64,000 bases of DNA from Carnegiea gigantea (Eukaryota > Streptophyta > Magnoliopsida > Caryophyllales > Cactaceae): positions 807,501 through 871,500 of the forward strand of contig JAKOGI010000083.1 in NCBI GenBank assembly GCA_029747015.1, in the 5' to 3' direction. A program made the position numbers and the translations under genes. The notes under the pieces are model-generated. The model was not told where the DNA came from, made no database searches, and worked only from the letters and a program-made list of their open reading frames with translations. Shown here one piece after another: positions 1-12,130 of the stretch (its first letter is position 1; every line of letters begins with the position of its first letter).

Positions 1-3000
1 GGTTTTCGAAAAGAGCATGTTGCCATTATTTGTGAGAAGAAACTAGACTATGATCCACTTGTCATAGCAATTGTCTTCTGAGTATTAATATAATATAATT
101 TATCTTATTGAAGAAAAACTAAAGTCGCTATTTGGCCTATTGGTATTTGCTAGTTTGAATCACGTGTCATATAACTTTTGACCATTTTCGTTTAACATGA
201 CATGACAAGCAAGTGGTTACATAACTTTTTGCGTTCATAATGTTCAAGGACTTTAGAAAATAAAGTACGACCTATTTCAATTTAGACTGTAGATTTTTAT
301 TTGTTTTAGCGTGTTTTGCAGTTAGCAATATTAGCAATTGCAAATGTAAAGTTGGTTGATCTCTAGTCGTATTAGCATATTTATTACAATGGATTTTGTA
401 CTTTATGAACATGGTCAATTATCCTTTTATTGTATTGGTGTATATATGGTGCTAGTTGATTGACTAATCCATAAAATCAAGGAGGAGATGCTATGGAAGG
501 GTTGATGGTGGCTTTGGTTTATTTGGTATATGGCCTTCTGCTGTTTTGTTGGTCATGTTTTTATACTATTGTTGGTTCTGTTTGCCTATTGGTCTTATTA
601 ATTGGGAAAAAAAAAAAGAGCTAACAGATGGAGTGTCAAAAACTAACTAAAATATTTATCAATAAAATATTTTTGCATTACCCTCTTTTTTTTTAACCAT
701 GGCTTTTTGTTTTTTAGGAGTTGGCTTAACTTTTGATAAAGACAAATCTATCCAAAGATACACAATTCATTTTGCACACAATGACATGAAGCTTGACGGT
801 AAATTTCTTATTTTGCACATTTTGTAGGGTATATATGTATTTTGGATATCATCCATTCATGTTAGAAAATTGTGCTCTTCTAAAGTGATGTGAATGTTGT
901 AAACTATGCTTATCTAGCCAAACTCATGTAATTGACATTCATATGTAATTATTTCTTTATGCTAATATGTTCTATTTTATGTTGCTTTGTTTGGTTTTGC
1001 TATAAATTAGGCGGTGCATCCCTCCCATAATTCTTTAATAATACCAAAAAATGATTCAATTCTTCCTACCTTCGCTTCCCCAAAAAAATAATATGGAATT
1101 TGGACGACAAAAATTTTCATGGTATATGGGCGATTAATGTAGTCAAACATTAAATAGGTCACAAACCTTAAAAATGAAGTGCATAGGGGGTAGAAGATCA
1201 CGAAAATAAATGCGGTCCATCAGAAAATGTATCCCACGAAGCAAAAAATTGGACACAATTTGGTAGACGGCTATATTAAAGTTTCTAACCCTTAAGACGG
1301 AAGGGCGAAGAAAATAAAATTTTGAGACCCACCCCACACAATGGTTGCAAACGTTTTTTGCGGTCTACACCAGGAAAGATGCGCATTGAAGGGGCTATTT
1401 CGACGCCTACACAATAGGCTTAAGTGTTGAATGTCGAAACTAATTTCGTTACCAACTCATAGGGCGATGAAATTTAGACAATAGACGATGCTTTTTGACA
1501 TGACATAATCCCTTTTTCCTTGTGGATAATATATTTTACCCTTTATTATGTTAGGAATGATGTAATTCTCTCATATTTCGGGGTGAGTTTTTGCTTTGGG
1601 GCTTTGTTTCCTACTAGAAATCTTCTTCTTTAAGGCTTTATTTTGATTACTCTATTTTCTTTTTATGTAATTCTCTCATATTATGTACGACGTAATTTTG
1701 GTTTGTCCACCAGTATTACATATGACCATCATTTTGAAGTTTAAATTTTTATAATTGAATTTTTTATTAAATATCAATGGAATATTCTATCCATACGAAT
1801 TTTTTAATTCGAAAATAAACATAGACTGACATATTCATTGCTACTGACTATCAACAGAGATTCCATTGATATCTTATTGACTACCTATGACCTTTTCTGA
1901 CGATTCAATCTATGGAAAAAAGTTTCTAAGATGGCACTAAATACTTGACAATATGGGTCAGTACACATTTTTCTATTGATATGATGGATTGATAAAGATG
2001 TTTTCCATCGATGTCATGTCGATGGATTAACAGTATGTTGATAGTTCATTAAAAGTATTTACAAAATCCATCGATTAAATCACATTGACCATCCAAATAC
2101 CAACAGACCTTTGCTAACGAAATTTCTATCGATTTTTCATCGAAAATTTTGTCAATATTTGCACACATTGGTGAATAGGCTAATCATACTTGAGAGTTAC
2201 ATAGATGAGGCCATTATATGAGAGATTTATATCTCGAGTCAATGTGCATAGTTAAGTAGAACAAATAAAAATTAAGTGATTTCATTTTATTGAATGGATA
2301 TTTTTAGTAACCTGTCGGACATGATGCCCTGGTCATGTCGTTGCACCTGTATTTGTAATGGCCTCATGGGTCATAATACCCTATCCTATAAGCTGATTTT
2401 ACCCCACAAATCTCCCACAACTAGCAAAATTGTATGCGACAGAATTTAATCTCGTGTTCTCGTGTCTCTCATGCAGAAAAACACAAGATGTCAATTGAGG
2501 TATAAGTTCTTCATACACCAAAATGAATACTTGGTGTTCGTATATTATATCATAGGAGGGTAGGCAAAATGCTCTTAATATAGATAAATTGTAAGCTATT
2601 TGAATGATTTGGAACTAAGTGTTTGAAATGTAGTTAATCGTCATCTCTATTGGTCGTTTACATCTCTATCTTCGTCTCCCCACCCCTAGTGTCTTCCAAC
2701 AGAATGAGATGATCTATTATACAATTTAAGAGGTGCTTGACATTGCTACCTGTTAGATACTTTCAGTTACATAAGTTAAAGCCCAATTGCACTGCAACTC
2801 TTCTGTTATAGATGGATATCTCATTAAGGAACAAGTTGTATTTTGTTAGTACGAATGTTGTCTTCCTTTAAACAACTATTTTCATAAAAGAGTTAAGGAC
2901 CATCTAGGTTCTCAACATTAACTCATAATCATGAACACCACTGCTCACCCTCCCCCCCCCCCCCCAAAAAAAAACCCTCACAGTCATTACTGTGATTAGC

Positions 3001-6000
3001 AAATGCAATAGCATATCTTACAACTAAACCTGAAAAACCAATCATTGGGTTAAGTTTCACGAGGTACAATTTCGCATGAGGTTTGGATTGATGGATTTTG
3101 GTTCAGGTTTGATTTAGATCAAGTAAATTTCGGTATAGGTTGATTCTAAGTCGGTTGATATTTTATCCAATACAATCGTCTAGCCAAAAAAAATATTTAT
3201 AGCGAAAAAATGTCTAGGTTGGGGTCGATTGGTTTGGTGCAGGTTCATTTGAGTTTTGGGTCTAAATTGGATTAACCTATTTCTGTTGTCAATTCAATGT
3301 CGTCCAATTTGCATTTCAAATTTCGTGACAATTTTATTAATTGTATGTGAAGCTCAAACCAAACTATTTCCTAAAATCAAAGGCCGACACTTAAGAAAGG
3401 TTGGGCCATGTACAATGCTCAAATGAGCTATCTAGCCCAATTGAGTTGTCTAATCCGACCTAATTAAGCTAGGTCAAAAGTCCATTTAAGTTTTAAAAAG
3501 AGTCATGCTTTGGTCGGATGCCTTAATAAACCTTCAAGTTGTTCATATCAAGGCTCTTGTAAATGTGTGTCTTAATCCATATTTTGTTGATTTATGGCTA
3601 AGCGTTTGCTAAGTTTCACCATAGTTACATATGTTAAATTTGAATATTTAGATTTACTTGACTCGGAAAAGGGAGTCTGATTATAAAAAAGTTATCCAAA
3701 TTTAAGATTCGGGCACTGAACATGTTTAGATTAAAATTTAACATTCAGACACTCAGACATGTTCATACTAAATTCAGGTTTGATTTCAAGTTTGCAAGTT
3801 TGAATTCAGGTTGTCTACGTTTTTGGACGATTTTGCGCCTGAACATTTGAACAACTTAGACATTGTCTGAACCCGAATTTTTCAACATGTTGAGACAATT
3901 GGACCTCTATTTGAAACTGAGGTACGGTTGCATTTGGGCTTGATATTCCTCTGTATGAAAGGTGAAAAGTAAAACAAAATATCGAACATTTTAGATCTTC
4001 AAACTCAATCTACAAGAAACCCCAGACGTTATTCACCCAACTAATCATCTCTTTAGTACCCTATCTCTGTCCGTTTTCGACTCTGAATTGTAGATCATAG
4101 TTTTGCATGAAAATTTTACGCTCTCTCCCCTCTCTCTTTGTGGCTAACAGCAATTAGTAATAGAGTTGATAGATGACGACACACTCAATAGCCTTTGTGA
4201 TTTGCTTGATGTTGGGGCAAAAACCAATGTCTTGTTCACCTTATCAGTTTGAAGGTACGGACATCCGGATTTGGACATCGGAGATTTGAATTCGACAAAG
4301 TTAGAAGAATCCGACTTGCTATTTGGTTAGGACCTTAATATAGCACTTTTGTCGGAATATCTGGACTGGGATTTATGCAGAACCAAAATTCTTGCCAGTC
4401 CTAGCATGAGCTATAGGGCGTTTGCTCCACTTGAAACTAGCTGATCTATGTAATCTGATTGGCGACATTCTGCCTTCTGCGACTATGATCACATTTAGGG
4501 GAATGGTGATAATCCTTCCGTTGTTGTGACTTGTGATGATAAGTGTATGAATTAAAGGTCTCCCCCTAAGTCCTATACATCTATGTTGCTTAATAGGGTC
4601 TGGCCACTTTTATGGTAGACCTAGCAAACGAGTCATTTGGTTCAAGTAGGAATCAAGTTAAGTTCCAATCAAATCATGTTTTGATCAACGACATTTTTTT
4701 TCAAGTAAATTTAGGTCAAATGATTTTTAGTTCCAATAAATTTAGGATCAATTGATGTTTGATCAAATCAACTTGCATTGCAAAAAGAAGCAACTATATT
4801 TTTTTTAAAAAAAAAAAAACACTTTGCCCAGCCTGGCTTGAGTCAATGCAGTTCAAATTTTGGGACCACTTTTAGGTGAGCATTGTTTTAAATGTCAGGT
4901 CAGATATGAGTACAAGTCGTTCATTTCAAAGTTTCAAACTTAAGATCCCAAATCAACTTTGCCGGGCTAACTTTCCAGGCATTTTTACATTGGTTGTATA
5001 TCTCTAGTGTATTCACCTTTTTGCATAGTTTTATTAGCCTTGTTTGTATTTGGAATTTTAATGGGCCCAGCAAGGGTCAAGTTATGGTCATCTTGGCAGA
5101 TGACCCAACTCTAAGTAAGATATATGTCTTACTGGATCGAGCCTACTTCACTCATGGGCCAACCCTAACCTAGCCCAATCTAGTCCGCTGCTCAGCTCTG
5201 AGTCAAGGTCAGATGTTCACATAAAACATGAAATCCACGAGACCTCACTCAAAATTGGATGCTGCACCGGCAAAGGCAGGGCAATGACGCAAGAGCTCTG
5301 CAATGCAGGCTATCTGGAGAATGAAATCTCATTGTCTGAAACGTGATTAGCCGTCAACCATTGAATCAATACCGATAAGGCAATAAACACCCATCCAAAG
5401 GGGAAAAAGGATCACTCTGTATCAGATTAAGCAGCCATATACAAGGCATGCTAAAACAGAAGATTATGCATTTTCTACCATCACAACAGACCATGAAGCA
5501 GTTATATATATCAGTCCAGGTTGTCATTCTATAAAAGGAGCTTTCAAAGGTGTAACTAATAAAATGCAGCATAAGATCCCCAGTCTTACTATGAGAGGAT
5601 CAAATACCAAAATCTGAGGCCAAATCTTACTGAATCTGAATAAGAAGGCCTAGGTGATACGTATCGAACAACTAAAGTAAAATAGACGCATTAGTGGCTG
5701 GGCCATACCTTCAAAGTTAGCACATAATAACAGAACAAACTTTAATTGAAAAGAAAGCCCCTTTGGCCATGTCATGAATAGATCAATTCAAGAGTAGCTT
5801 TTGACAGTTCTTTGGGACTCTACTTCATAAAACAGCAATAATGAACCCATCTACGGTCCTTGATTGCAACACACCCTCTTTTAAGTCCAGCACTTTACAA
5901 TCAAAAAGCTGACTCACATCTCATACAACACACACAACAGATAGCATTGTCTGACAGCAAAAGGGAAACTGCCAACATTGTGGGCTCTTCCCCTTTTCCA

Positions 6001-6690
6001 GACTTTACCCCTTCCCGAAATGTTTTTCGCGTTATGTCGGTCCCAGATCCAGGAAGTGAGATGCATGCTGTTTTACAGTTTACCCAGGACTTGAACAACC
6101 TTTAAATGTGGGGTATCAAGAGGTGAAGATAGGCATAATCCAATTTATATGGAAGCCATTTTAAAGAAAAGCCAGAACTATTAACAAGCTTTATGTCTAA
6201 TATGGGGTCTAAAGAGGTAAAGTTTTGCATAATCTTACCCTCAATTAGGCAAAGAAACTACTTGAACTTGCCTGAATCCGAAAAATGCCTCATCACTCCT
6301 TGTGTGACTGAGGAGACACCATGATGAAAATCTCACGTTCGTTTCCTTAAAAGACATTTCTGTCTTTAGATGATTTAAGGGCTTGAGAACGGCAGGGCAC
6401 CAAATTGAGCCACTTGGCCAAACCAATATCATCTTACAAATTACATGCTAAAGACACCATGATAACTATAATCAAATTCAAGAAGGTATGAGAGCAATAA
6501 TCATCATATATAAAGTGTAAACAGCAAGAGCATGAATCTCAAACAAGCATGTAGCATAGGATAAATCCCTAGCAGGCTACATAACTGTTCCTGAAACTGA
6601 TCCAACCAATGCCAGAATTGTGCAAATAGGGTTGTAGTGAACTAAAGCTGAGACCAATTTTAGCAAATAAGATTGATTTTAACACTCCCA
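1..6690. other. Intergenic AT-rich DNA, no supportable gene
   Basis: Open frames here are short, and none of the translations resembles a protein family I know. The stretch from about 3050 to 3900 is low-complexity sequence rich in GGTTTGAATT/TTGGGT-like words, as in old decayed plant repeats. A run of 14 C followed by 9 A lies at 2952-2974. Splice-like TTTTGCAG strings occur, for example near 320, but no exon chain can be built from them. Confidence 0.5.
1780..2170. repeat. Dispersed ATCGAT/CCATTGAT-motif cluster
   Basis: About 390 bp in which short words such as CCATCGAT, CCATTGAT, ATCGATTT and CATCGA recur in both orientations. Clusters of this kind are known from subterminal regions of DNA transposons such as CACTA elements, where transposase binds. 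No terminal inverted repeat or target duplication was found, so the assignment is only a suggestion. Confidence 0.25.
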
Positions 6691-6691
6691 C

Positions 6692-7050
6692 AGAATGGTA
6701 GAAGAAGGTAGGTGGCGTAAGAAACAGGCTTTATGCATGTTAAGCTCTAGAACGGGCGTGGTGTTGGCTTAGGCATACATCACATAATCAATAATCAGCA
6801 TAACATCAAGAAAAAAGATCTTGCAAAATGTCTTGACTTAGATACAAGCACATTGCTTTATGCATATTAAGCTCTCTCAGAGTGGTAAAAGAAGGTAGGT
6901 GAAGCAAGAAACAAGCTTTATGCACATTAAGCTCTAGAATGGGCGGGGTGTTGGCATGGGTGCACATCACATTAGCAATACTTGTTATAACATCAAGCAA
7001 AAAAGATATTGCAACATGTCTTGACTTAAGTACAAGCAAATTGCTTCATT
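6692..7050. repeat. Tandem duplication, period 187 bp
   Basis: The word GAAGGTAGGTG occurs at 6704 and again at 6891. The flanking sequence, including TTTATGCA, TTAAGCTCTAGAA, GGGCG, GTGTTGGC, CATCACAT, AACATCAAG and TGTCTTGACTTA, repeats in the same order. The two units are visibly diverged by substitutions and short indels. The pair lies about 0.6-0.9 kb downstream of the stop codon of the kinase gene. No coding meaning is apparent. Confidence 0.75.
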
Positions 7051-7649
7051 TGTTCACGCAACCAACCATTTTAATCCCACTATTCCAATTGGAGTACAGA
7101 ATCCAAACACACCAAACTTGCAAATGACACACTAAATTGGGTATCACAACAAGAAACAATAATGACATTATTCAAATTACAACTATCTGCAGATTGAGTT
7201 TCCTTAATGGCATGATTATAGCAAGATACAATGGACACCGACAAACTGTTCAATATTGTGTGAAAATCAGGCTTTTACCTCATGTAATCTACAATTCAGA
7301 GAGAGGAAACCAGAGACATCATTTGGCAATCATAAAACATATGAACAACAACACAAGATGGAGAAAAACTCTTCCTTTATCCCCGTTAGCTTGGCAACGA
7401 TAAATCATTTGCTATTTCAAGCGAAAGCTACAGTAATTGATTGATGAATTTTTCCGATCAAAGAGAGTGAATAACTCAAGCTCTGCCCTCCACCCCAAAG
7501 AAAAAACCCTCCTCATCTTTATCATCACATCCTCCTCATCTCATTCTCCTCATATTTAAATTACATTGGAAAACAAAAACCAAAAACCCAAATCAAAAAC
7601 AGAGAAAAATTGTCATCAATTCAATTCAAGAGGCTTAAAACAATGAAAA
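7051..7649. other. 3' flank of the MAP kinase kinase gene
   Basis: About 600 bp with no convincing ORF, immediately downstream of the kinase stop codon on the minus strand. It must contain the 3' untranslated region and poly(A) site of that gene, but I could not pick out a confident polyadenylation signal. Confidence 0.4.
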
Positions 7650-8714
7650 TCAAGAATGGGGGCGAGGCGGGGGTAACATTTGGCTAAGGGGAGGATGAAC
7701 CTGGTGGTTCTGGCTAACCGGGCCGGTGGCTCGACCCCCAGTTGGTGTTGTATTCTGCACTATAAACGGGTGTGTCAACAACTTTGCCGCAGTCCATCTC
7801 TTCACGGGCTCCCTTTGCAAGCAACAGTTGATGAAATCCTGAAACTCCCTCGACGCTGTCGGCGGCGCTTGTGGCGGCGCCGCCATACAAATGGCGCACA
7901 TCAAGCTAGCCCAGTCTCCCTGCCTTCCAACTGCAAATGGAAACCTACCCAGATAAAATTCCAATATGCTGACCCCCAAACTCCATATATCCCCAGCATA
8001 CCCATCATACTGCCCTTGATTCAAATCCGTGTTGATTCTCTCTGGACTCATATACGCAATCGTACCAACGCTAGAATTACATGGGTCCATTGTCTGAGCC
8101 AAAATTCGACTTACCCCAAAATCAGCAATCTTAACCTGACGCTTGCCGTTGATTAGCAGATTCGAAGGCTTGATATCGCGATGAACAATTCGACGACGAT
8201 GAAGGTAGACTAACCCAGAAAGAACTTGCCTAGAAAGCTCAGCTAGAGCTGCTTCGTTGGAGATATGCTTGCCTTCAAGAGATCCGCCATCCATGTACTC
8301 AAGCAAGACCTGGATCTCGCCGTTGTGGTCGAACATGTCGAAGCATTTCACGACGTTGGGATTGTCGACGTCGCGAAGAATCTCGATTTCTCGGCAGATC
8401 TGAAGGCGGACGTTCTCCTCGTGGTTGCCGTAGATGACCTTGAGAGCGTAGATCTTGCCGGTAGGACGGTGGAGGACCTTGTAGACGGTGCCGCCGGCTC
8501 CGGAGCCTATGCGGTTGACCTTCTCGAGGTCGGAGAAGCCCATCGGGTGGGAGGTGGACGCGGCGGCGGCGGTGGGTGGCAGAGGGAGGGGCACCGCCAG
8601 GGCCGGCTCTCTCTGGGGTAAAGGCAGGGTCAGGTCAGGCCGCCGGCGAGGGCGGTTCGACGAGGATGGGCTCGACCGGGCTGAGCCACCCGGGGGTGGC
8701 TGGATCGGATTCAT
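7650..8714 (-). CDS. MAP kinase kinase, plant group C (MKK4/MKK5 type), intronless
   Basis: A dual-specificity protein kinase that phosphorylates the TxY loop of MAP kinases; in plants group C enzymes act on MPK3/MPK6-type kinases in immunity, stress and development. The 354-residue protein is full length (Arabidopsis MKK4 and MKK5 are about 350-366). Visible features: an N-terminal MAPK docking site [13 protein letters not shown] (21-33); a proline- and alanine-rich linker; glycine loop GSGAGG (70-75); catalytic Lys92; HRDIKPSN (178-185); DFG (198-200); activation-loop Thr208 and Ser214 in the plant T/S-x5-T/S spacing; SPE (223-225); and a C-terminal tail rich in proline. There are no stops or frameshifts. 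A Met 18 codons upstream (8768) is in frame, but I chose 8714 because family members begin M-x-PIQ. Groups C and D are typically intronless, as here. The neighbours are all repeats, so this is an isolated host gene. Confidence 0.95.
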   Translation of the reverse strand: MNPIQPPPGGSARSSPSSSNRPRRRPDLTLPLPQREPALAVPLPLPPTAAAASTSHPMGFSDLEKVNRIGSGAGGTVYKVLHRPTGKIYALKVIYGNHEENVRLQICREIEILRDVDNPNVVKCFDMFDHNGEIQVLLEYMDGGSLEGKHISNEAALAELSRQVLSGLVYLHRRRIVHRDIKPSNLLINGKRQVKIADFGVSRILAQTMDPCNSSVGTIAYMSPERINTDLNQGQYDGYAGDIWSLGVSILEFYLGRFPFAVGRQGDWASLMCAICMAAPPQAPPTASREFQDFINCCLQREPVKRWTAAKLLTHPFIVQNTTPTGGRATGPVSQNHQVHPPLSQMLPPPRPHS

Positions 8715-9260
8715 GGAATCGGCGATATGGGCAGGCTTGGTTTTGGCTAAGGATGGATGAAAGAGCAAGATGGGGTCATATAATCACGATTTAGGATGGT
8801 GGGTCATTCTGAATCATTCAGAAAAACAAGAAGAAGACGAAGACAAATACGGGGTTGAAAAGTTTGATTGTGGGTAGGAAGAATGATGAAATGGGGGGGT
8901 GGTGTGCGTTGGGATTGGATTTGGAAATGAATGAACGAATGAAGGAAGGAATGAATGAATTGGGGGGGGGGGGGGGGGGAAGGTTCGAAGAAGTGGGTGG
9001 TGAAGAAATTAGGAGTAGTAATACTAAAATAGAGACAGAGGATTTGATTTGAGGTAGCAATCAAGGGAGGACAACTGAGAAGGGAAGGGGGGAATCCAGA
9101 TATTAAAAGGAGGGGAGAAGGAGGGGGGGGGGGGCCAATCACAGAAAACGTCAAGGGGAGTAAATGAAACGAGAGAGCGTCAAGAATGAATGATATGCTT
9201 ATTTTGGGGGTTTGAACTTTGAACTTCTGCTTCAGTTCGGGGAGATATGATGTCATGTAT
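8715..9260 (-). promoter_or_regulatory. Pyrimidine-rich 5' leader and proximal promoter of the kinase gene
   Basis: Read on the minus strand this segment is rich in CT, with repeated TCTT/CTTC and CATTCATTC words. It also holds two long C tracts (G18 at 8962-8979 and G12 at 9123-9134 on the plus strand). I see no clear TATA box upstream of the start codon. CT-rich, TATA-less initiation regions are common for plant signalling genes. The exact transcription start cannot be placed from sequence alone. The long ORFs that cross this region are low-complexity artefacts. Confidence 0.5.
8962..8979. repeat. G18 homopolymer tract in the kinase 5' region
   Basis: Eighteen uninterrupted G on the plus strand, so a C tract in the sense direction of the kinase gene, about 250 bp before its start codon. 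It is followed 140 bp further upstream by a G12 run (9123-9134). Such runs can form quadruplex structures and are also prone to sequencing-length error, so the exact count is uncertain. Confidence 0.85.
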
Positions 9261-9966
9261 CTTGTGGGAAGTTTTACGGCAATTGCCTAGTGCTCTTCCT
9301 TTGCTTTTTGTGTCCTCACTTTTGTTTCTTCTTTGATCACTTTTATGTTTGTTTACTCTGTCTTGTGTTGTGCAACTTTGAAATGGCTTCGAGGTATGAC
9401 CAATTCTTTGAGGTGCTTGTCTTTTGGGCGCATACGAAGTGCAAAATCAATATAATACAGTGAGGGAGGAAGAGACAACCAGATTTGGAATATAATTTAT
9501 TCAAGGTCATGGTTTTGATTCACAAGTGATTATCAGTCGCTTATTATCAGGATTACACATTTTTTTCCATTTTCTTATAAAATCATATGGTAATAGATAT
9601 CTTTGTAATATATTTTATGGTCTCAGTATTAAGATCAATGTGAACTACTTACCTTGTAATTGTAGTTATTAACATTTTATGTTTTCTATTGCTGAATTAG
9701 GTCAATAAAAGAATGAAAAGCATACAAGATTTTTTTTTTAGCCTTAAATCTTTCATTTCGCTGGAGTTGAGCTCGAGACATTGCTTAAGAAAAACAAGAG
9801 TCGAATCACTTGAACCAACCTGTATTAGTAAAGCATACAAGATTATGAAAAACATAAAGCACAACCTATATTATTTTGCTAGATTAAGAAAATATAGTTT
9901 TCTGCTACTATAAATATTATTCGCCTTTAAATTACCCCTCCCTTCCCCCTTTTAAATAAGGTTAAT
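9261..9966. other. Intergenic AT-rich segment
   Basis: No gene or recognisable repeat. It lies upstream of the kinase promoter and before the first of a run of small inverted-repeat elements. Confidence 0.45.
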
Positions 9967-10226
9967 GGCATGTTCTCTTCGCCTTATTTTACCTGAATCT
10001 ATTCTGAACTAAATTTATCTGAACTTATTTTGAACTTTATTTACTGAACTTATTCTAAACTATTCTGAACTGAACTTATCTGAACTTATTTTGAAATTAT
10101 TTATTAAACTTATTATTCTGAACTTTCTGAACTGAAGTTATCTGAACTTATTCTGAACTTTCTAAATTGTGAACTGAACTTATCTGAACTTATTCTGTTT
10201 GAAAATAAGTCGAAGAGAACAAGCCC
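9967..10226. mobile_element. MITE with about 24-bp terminal inverted repeats
   Basis: The left end GGCATGTTCTCTTCGCCTTA and the reverse complement of the right end GGCTTGTTCTCTTCGACTTA match at nearly every position, and the match continues through TTTT. The interior is built from repeats of TCTGAACTTATTCTGAACT. It has no coding capacity. Length and structure fit a non-autonomous DNA transposon, probably hAT-like; the target-site duplication is not clear. Confidence 0.75.
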
Positions 10227-10998
10227 TAAGATTGTCTTTCCTCTCATTTTGCCGGTGGAGGGCGATTCACATGGAAGTTGGACTAGGCCTAATAGTGGCC
10301 TATCTTGCAAAATAATCGAACCCCTGCAAAGAAACATGTGCGTTGACTCCCCATGAATTCTCTTACAAGGAAATGTCTATGCCTCTTGGATTTAAACTCA
10401 TAATGTTGGGGGTTGGATTCCCGTAGAAGTCTCGAAAGCCATAAGCGAAAAGCACTAATAATCAAACAATTATACCAAGGCCATTTTAATAATGATTGAA
10501 ATGCTTTGTCCCCTTTCAGTTACTCCTTAAATCACTTTCTTTCCCTAACAATAATCAAATATGATGTCATGACTCGTTTTAAGAACGATTATTGTGGATA
10601 ACATAGGTAAAACCATGCACTACTTCTTTGAGTATTGGTTGAAGTACTAAAGCCATTTCTCTATAATCGTCGACATTGTGCAACATAATTTTACTGAAGA
10701 ACACAACACCGCAAAAGTAAAACCAAACCATAGCAGCCAACATCACGACATGAAGAGAACAATAAAGTATATAACAGTATATAATAGAACTCATAACATT
10801 AATAAAGCTTTGCAACAATCAAAAGCATAAAGTAAATAATATATCATTAGAAACAACATCATACTACTGCAAACCCCCCCCCCCCAAAAAAAAAACTCAT
10901 GTCTGTAATGGGCATCCAATGTGCAAAGATGACTCACCTTAAATGTTGATTTTAACTGCTAAAATCCCTTACCTATGCACTACATTATATATAATTAT
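10227..10998. other. Intergenic segment with a C12A10 tract
   Basis: No supportable gene. A run of 12 C followed by 10 A lies at 10874-10895, much like the C14A9 run at 2952-2974. The rest is ordinary AT-rich sequence. Confidence 0.4.
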
Positions 10999-11233
10999 GG
11001 GCATGTTCTTTTCGTAGGTAAATTGAGGTGGGTAAAAGAGTGAAGTAGGTTAAGGTGGGTTGACGTAGGTTGAAGTGACTTGAAGTAGGTTGAAGTATAT
11101 TGAATTTTTTTATGTGATAAATTGAACTCGGTTAAAATAGTAAAAGTGGGTTGAAGTGGATTGAAGTAAGTTAAAATGTGTTAAAGTGGGTTGAAATTAA
11201 TATTTTAGAATTGACCCATGAAAAGAACAGGGC
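10999..11233. mobile_element. MITE copy A, GGGCATGTTCTTTTCG ends
   Basis: The left end reads GGGCATGTTCTTTTCGTAGG, and the reverse complement of the right end begins GCCCTGTTCTTTTC. The interior carries many copies of GGTTGAAGT(A/G)GG. It is about 235 bp and non-coding. A second copy in the same orientation lies at 13354-13590. The ends resemble those of the element at 9967, which points to one superfamily. No clean target duplication was seen. Confidence 0.7.
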
Positions 11234-11389
11234 ATGTATGTCAACATTCAAAACATTAATATTACATCGACAACTCTTTTTTATCTGCCTCTTACTTCTC
11301 AGTTGGTATATGGTCTATTGGGTTGTACAAATGCAATTGTACAACTGGGCCCACAAATTACCCATCTGGCGCACCACGTACAAAAAACA

Positions 11390-12130
11390 AAGAAAATCGC
11401 ACGATTTCAGCTCACTAAAAATACCCTATAGTTTACCAAATATGCTACTTTGCATTCAATTTCGCTCACTAAAAATAATGTATAGTTCACTAAAATATTT
11501 TAATGAGTTGAGATACAGTTTTAGTGAGTTAATACATACTTTTAGTGAGCAGACATGCCGAAACTAATGTATCTTATGTACCCAAGTTTCACTTAGGAAA
11601 AATACTATATAGCTTATTAAATGTGCTATCGTACTAAAAAAAAGGTTATTGTAAATCTGAAACTCACTAAACTATATTCTAGTTATTTATTTTTTTTAGT
11701 GAGCTACAATATTTATTTACTGAGTTGTTATATCATACAACCAGTTGTACAGAAACAATTGTACAATCGAATTTCAGCTCATTGAAAATGTATAGCTCAC
11801 TACAATATTACAGAAGCAATTGTACAATTGAATTTCAACTCACTAAAAATATATAGCTCACTACAATACATAGTGAGCTGAGACATGGTTTTAATAAACT
11901 TACTTTTAGTGAGCGGATAGATCGAACCAATGCATCTTATGTACCCGAGATTTCACTTAGTAAAAATACTATATAACTTATTAAAATGTGCTATTGAACT
12001 AAAAAAATGTTATTGTGCATCTGAAACTCACTAAACTATATTCTAGTTGTCTATATTTTTTAGTGAGCTGTGACATATATTTAATGAGCCATGATATATA
12101 TTTAGTGAGTTGGATTATATTTAATTAATT
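11390..12130. repeat. Diverged tandem duplication, period about 363 bp, with TTTAGTGAG motifs
   Basis: CTTATGTACCC occurs at 11573 and 11936, and the surrounding order (TTTCACTTAG, AAATACTATATA, CTTATTAAA, GTGCTAT, CTGAAACTCACTAAACTATATTCTAG, TTTTAGTGAGCT) is shared by both units. Within each unit CTCACTAAAA and its complement TTTTAGTGAG recur, which gives many short inverted repeats. Related motifs fade out to about 12500. There is no coding content. Confidence 0.65.

Noticed and set aside
7680..8156. Plus-strand ORF of 158 codons opposite the kinase
   Set aside because: It is also antisense to the conserved kinase domain, with no family resemblance of its own.
8265..8621. Plus-strand ORF of 118 codons opposite the kinase
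   Set aside because: It is a shadow of the kinase codons on the other strand.
8804..9256. 150-codon minus-strand ORF upstream of the kinase
   Set aside because: It is rich in P, S, L and F because of CT repeats and C tracts, has no family resemblance, and lies in the kinase leader.
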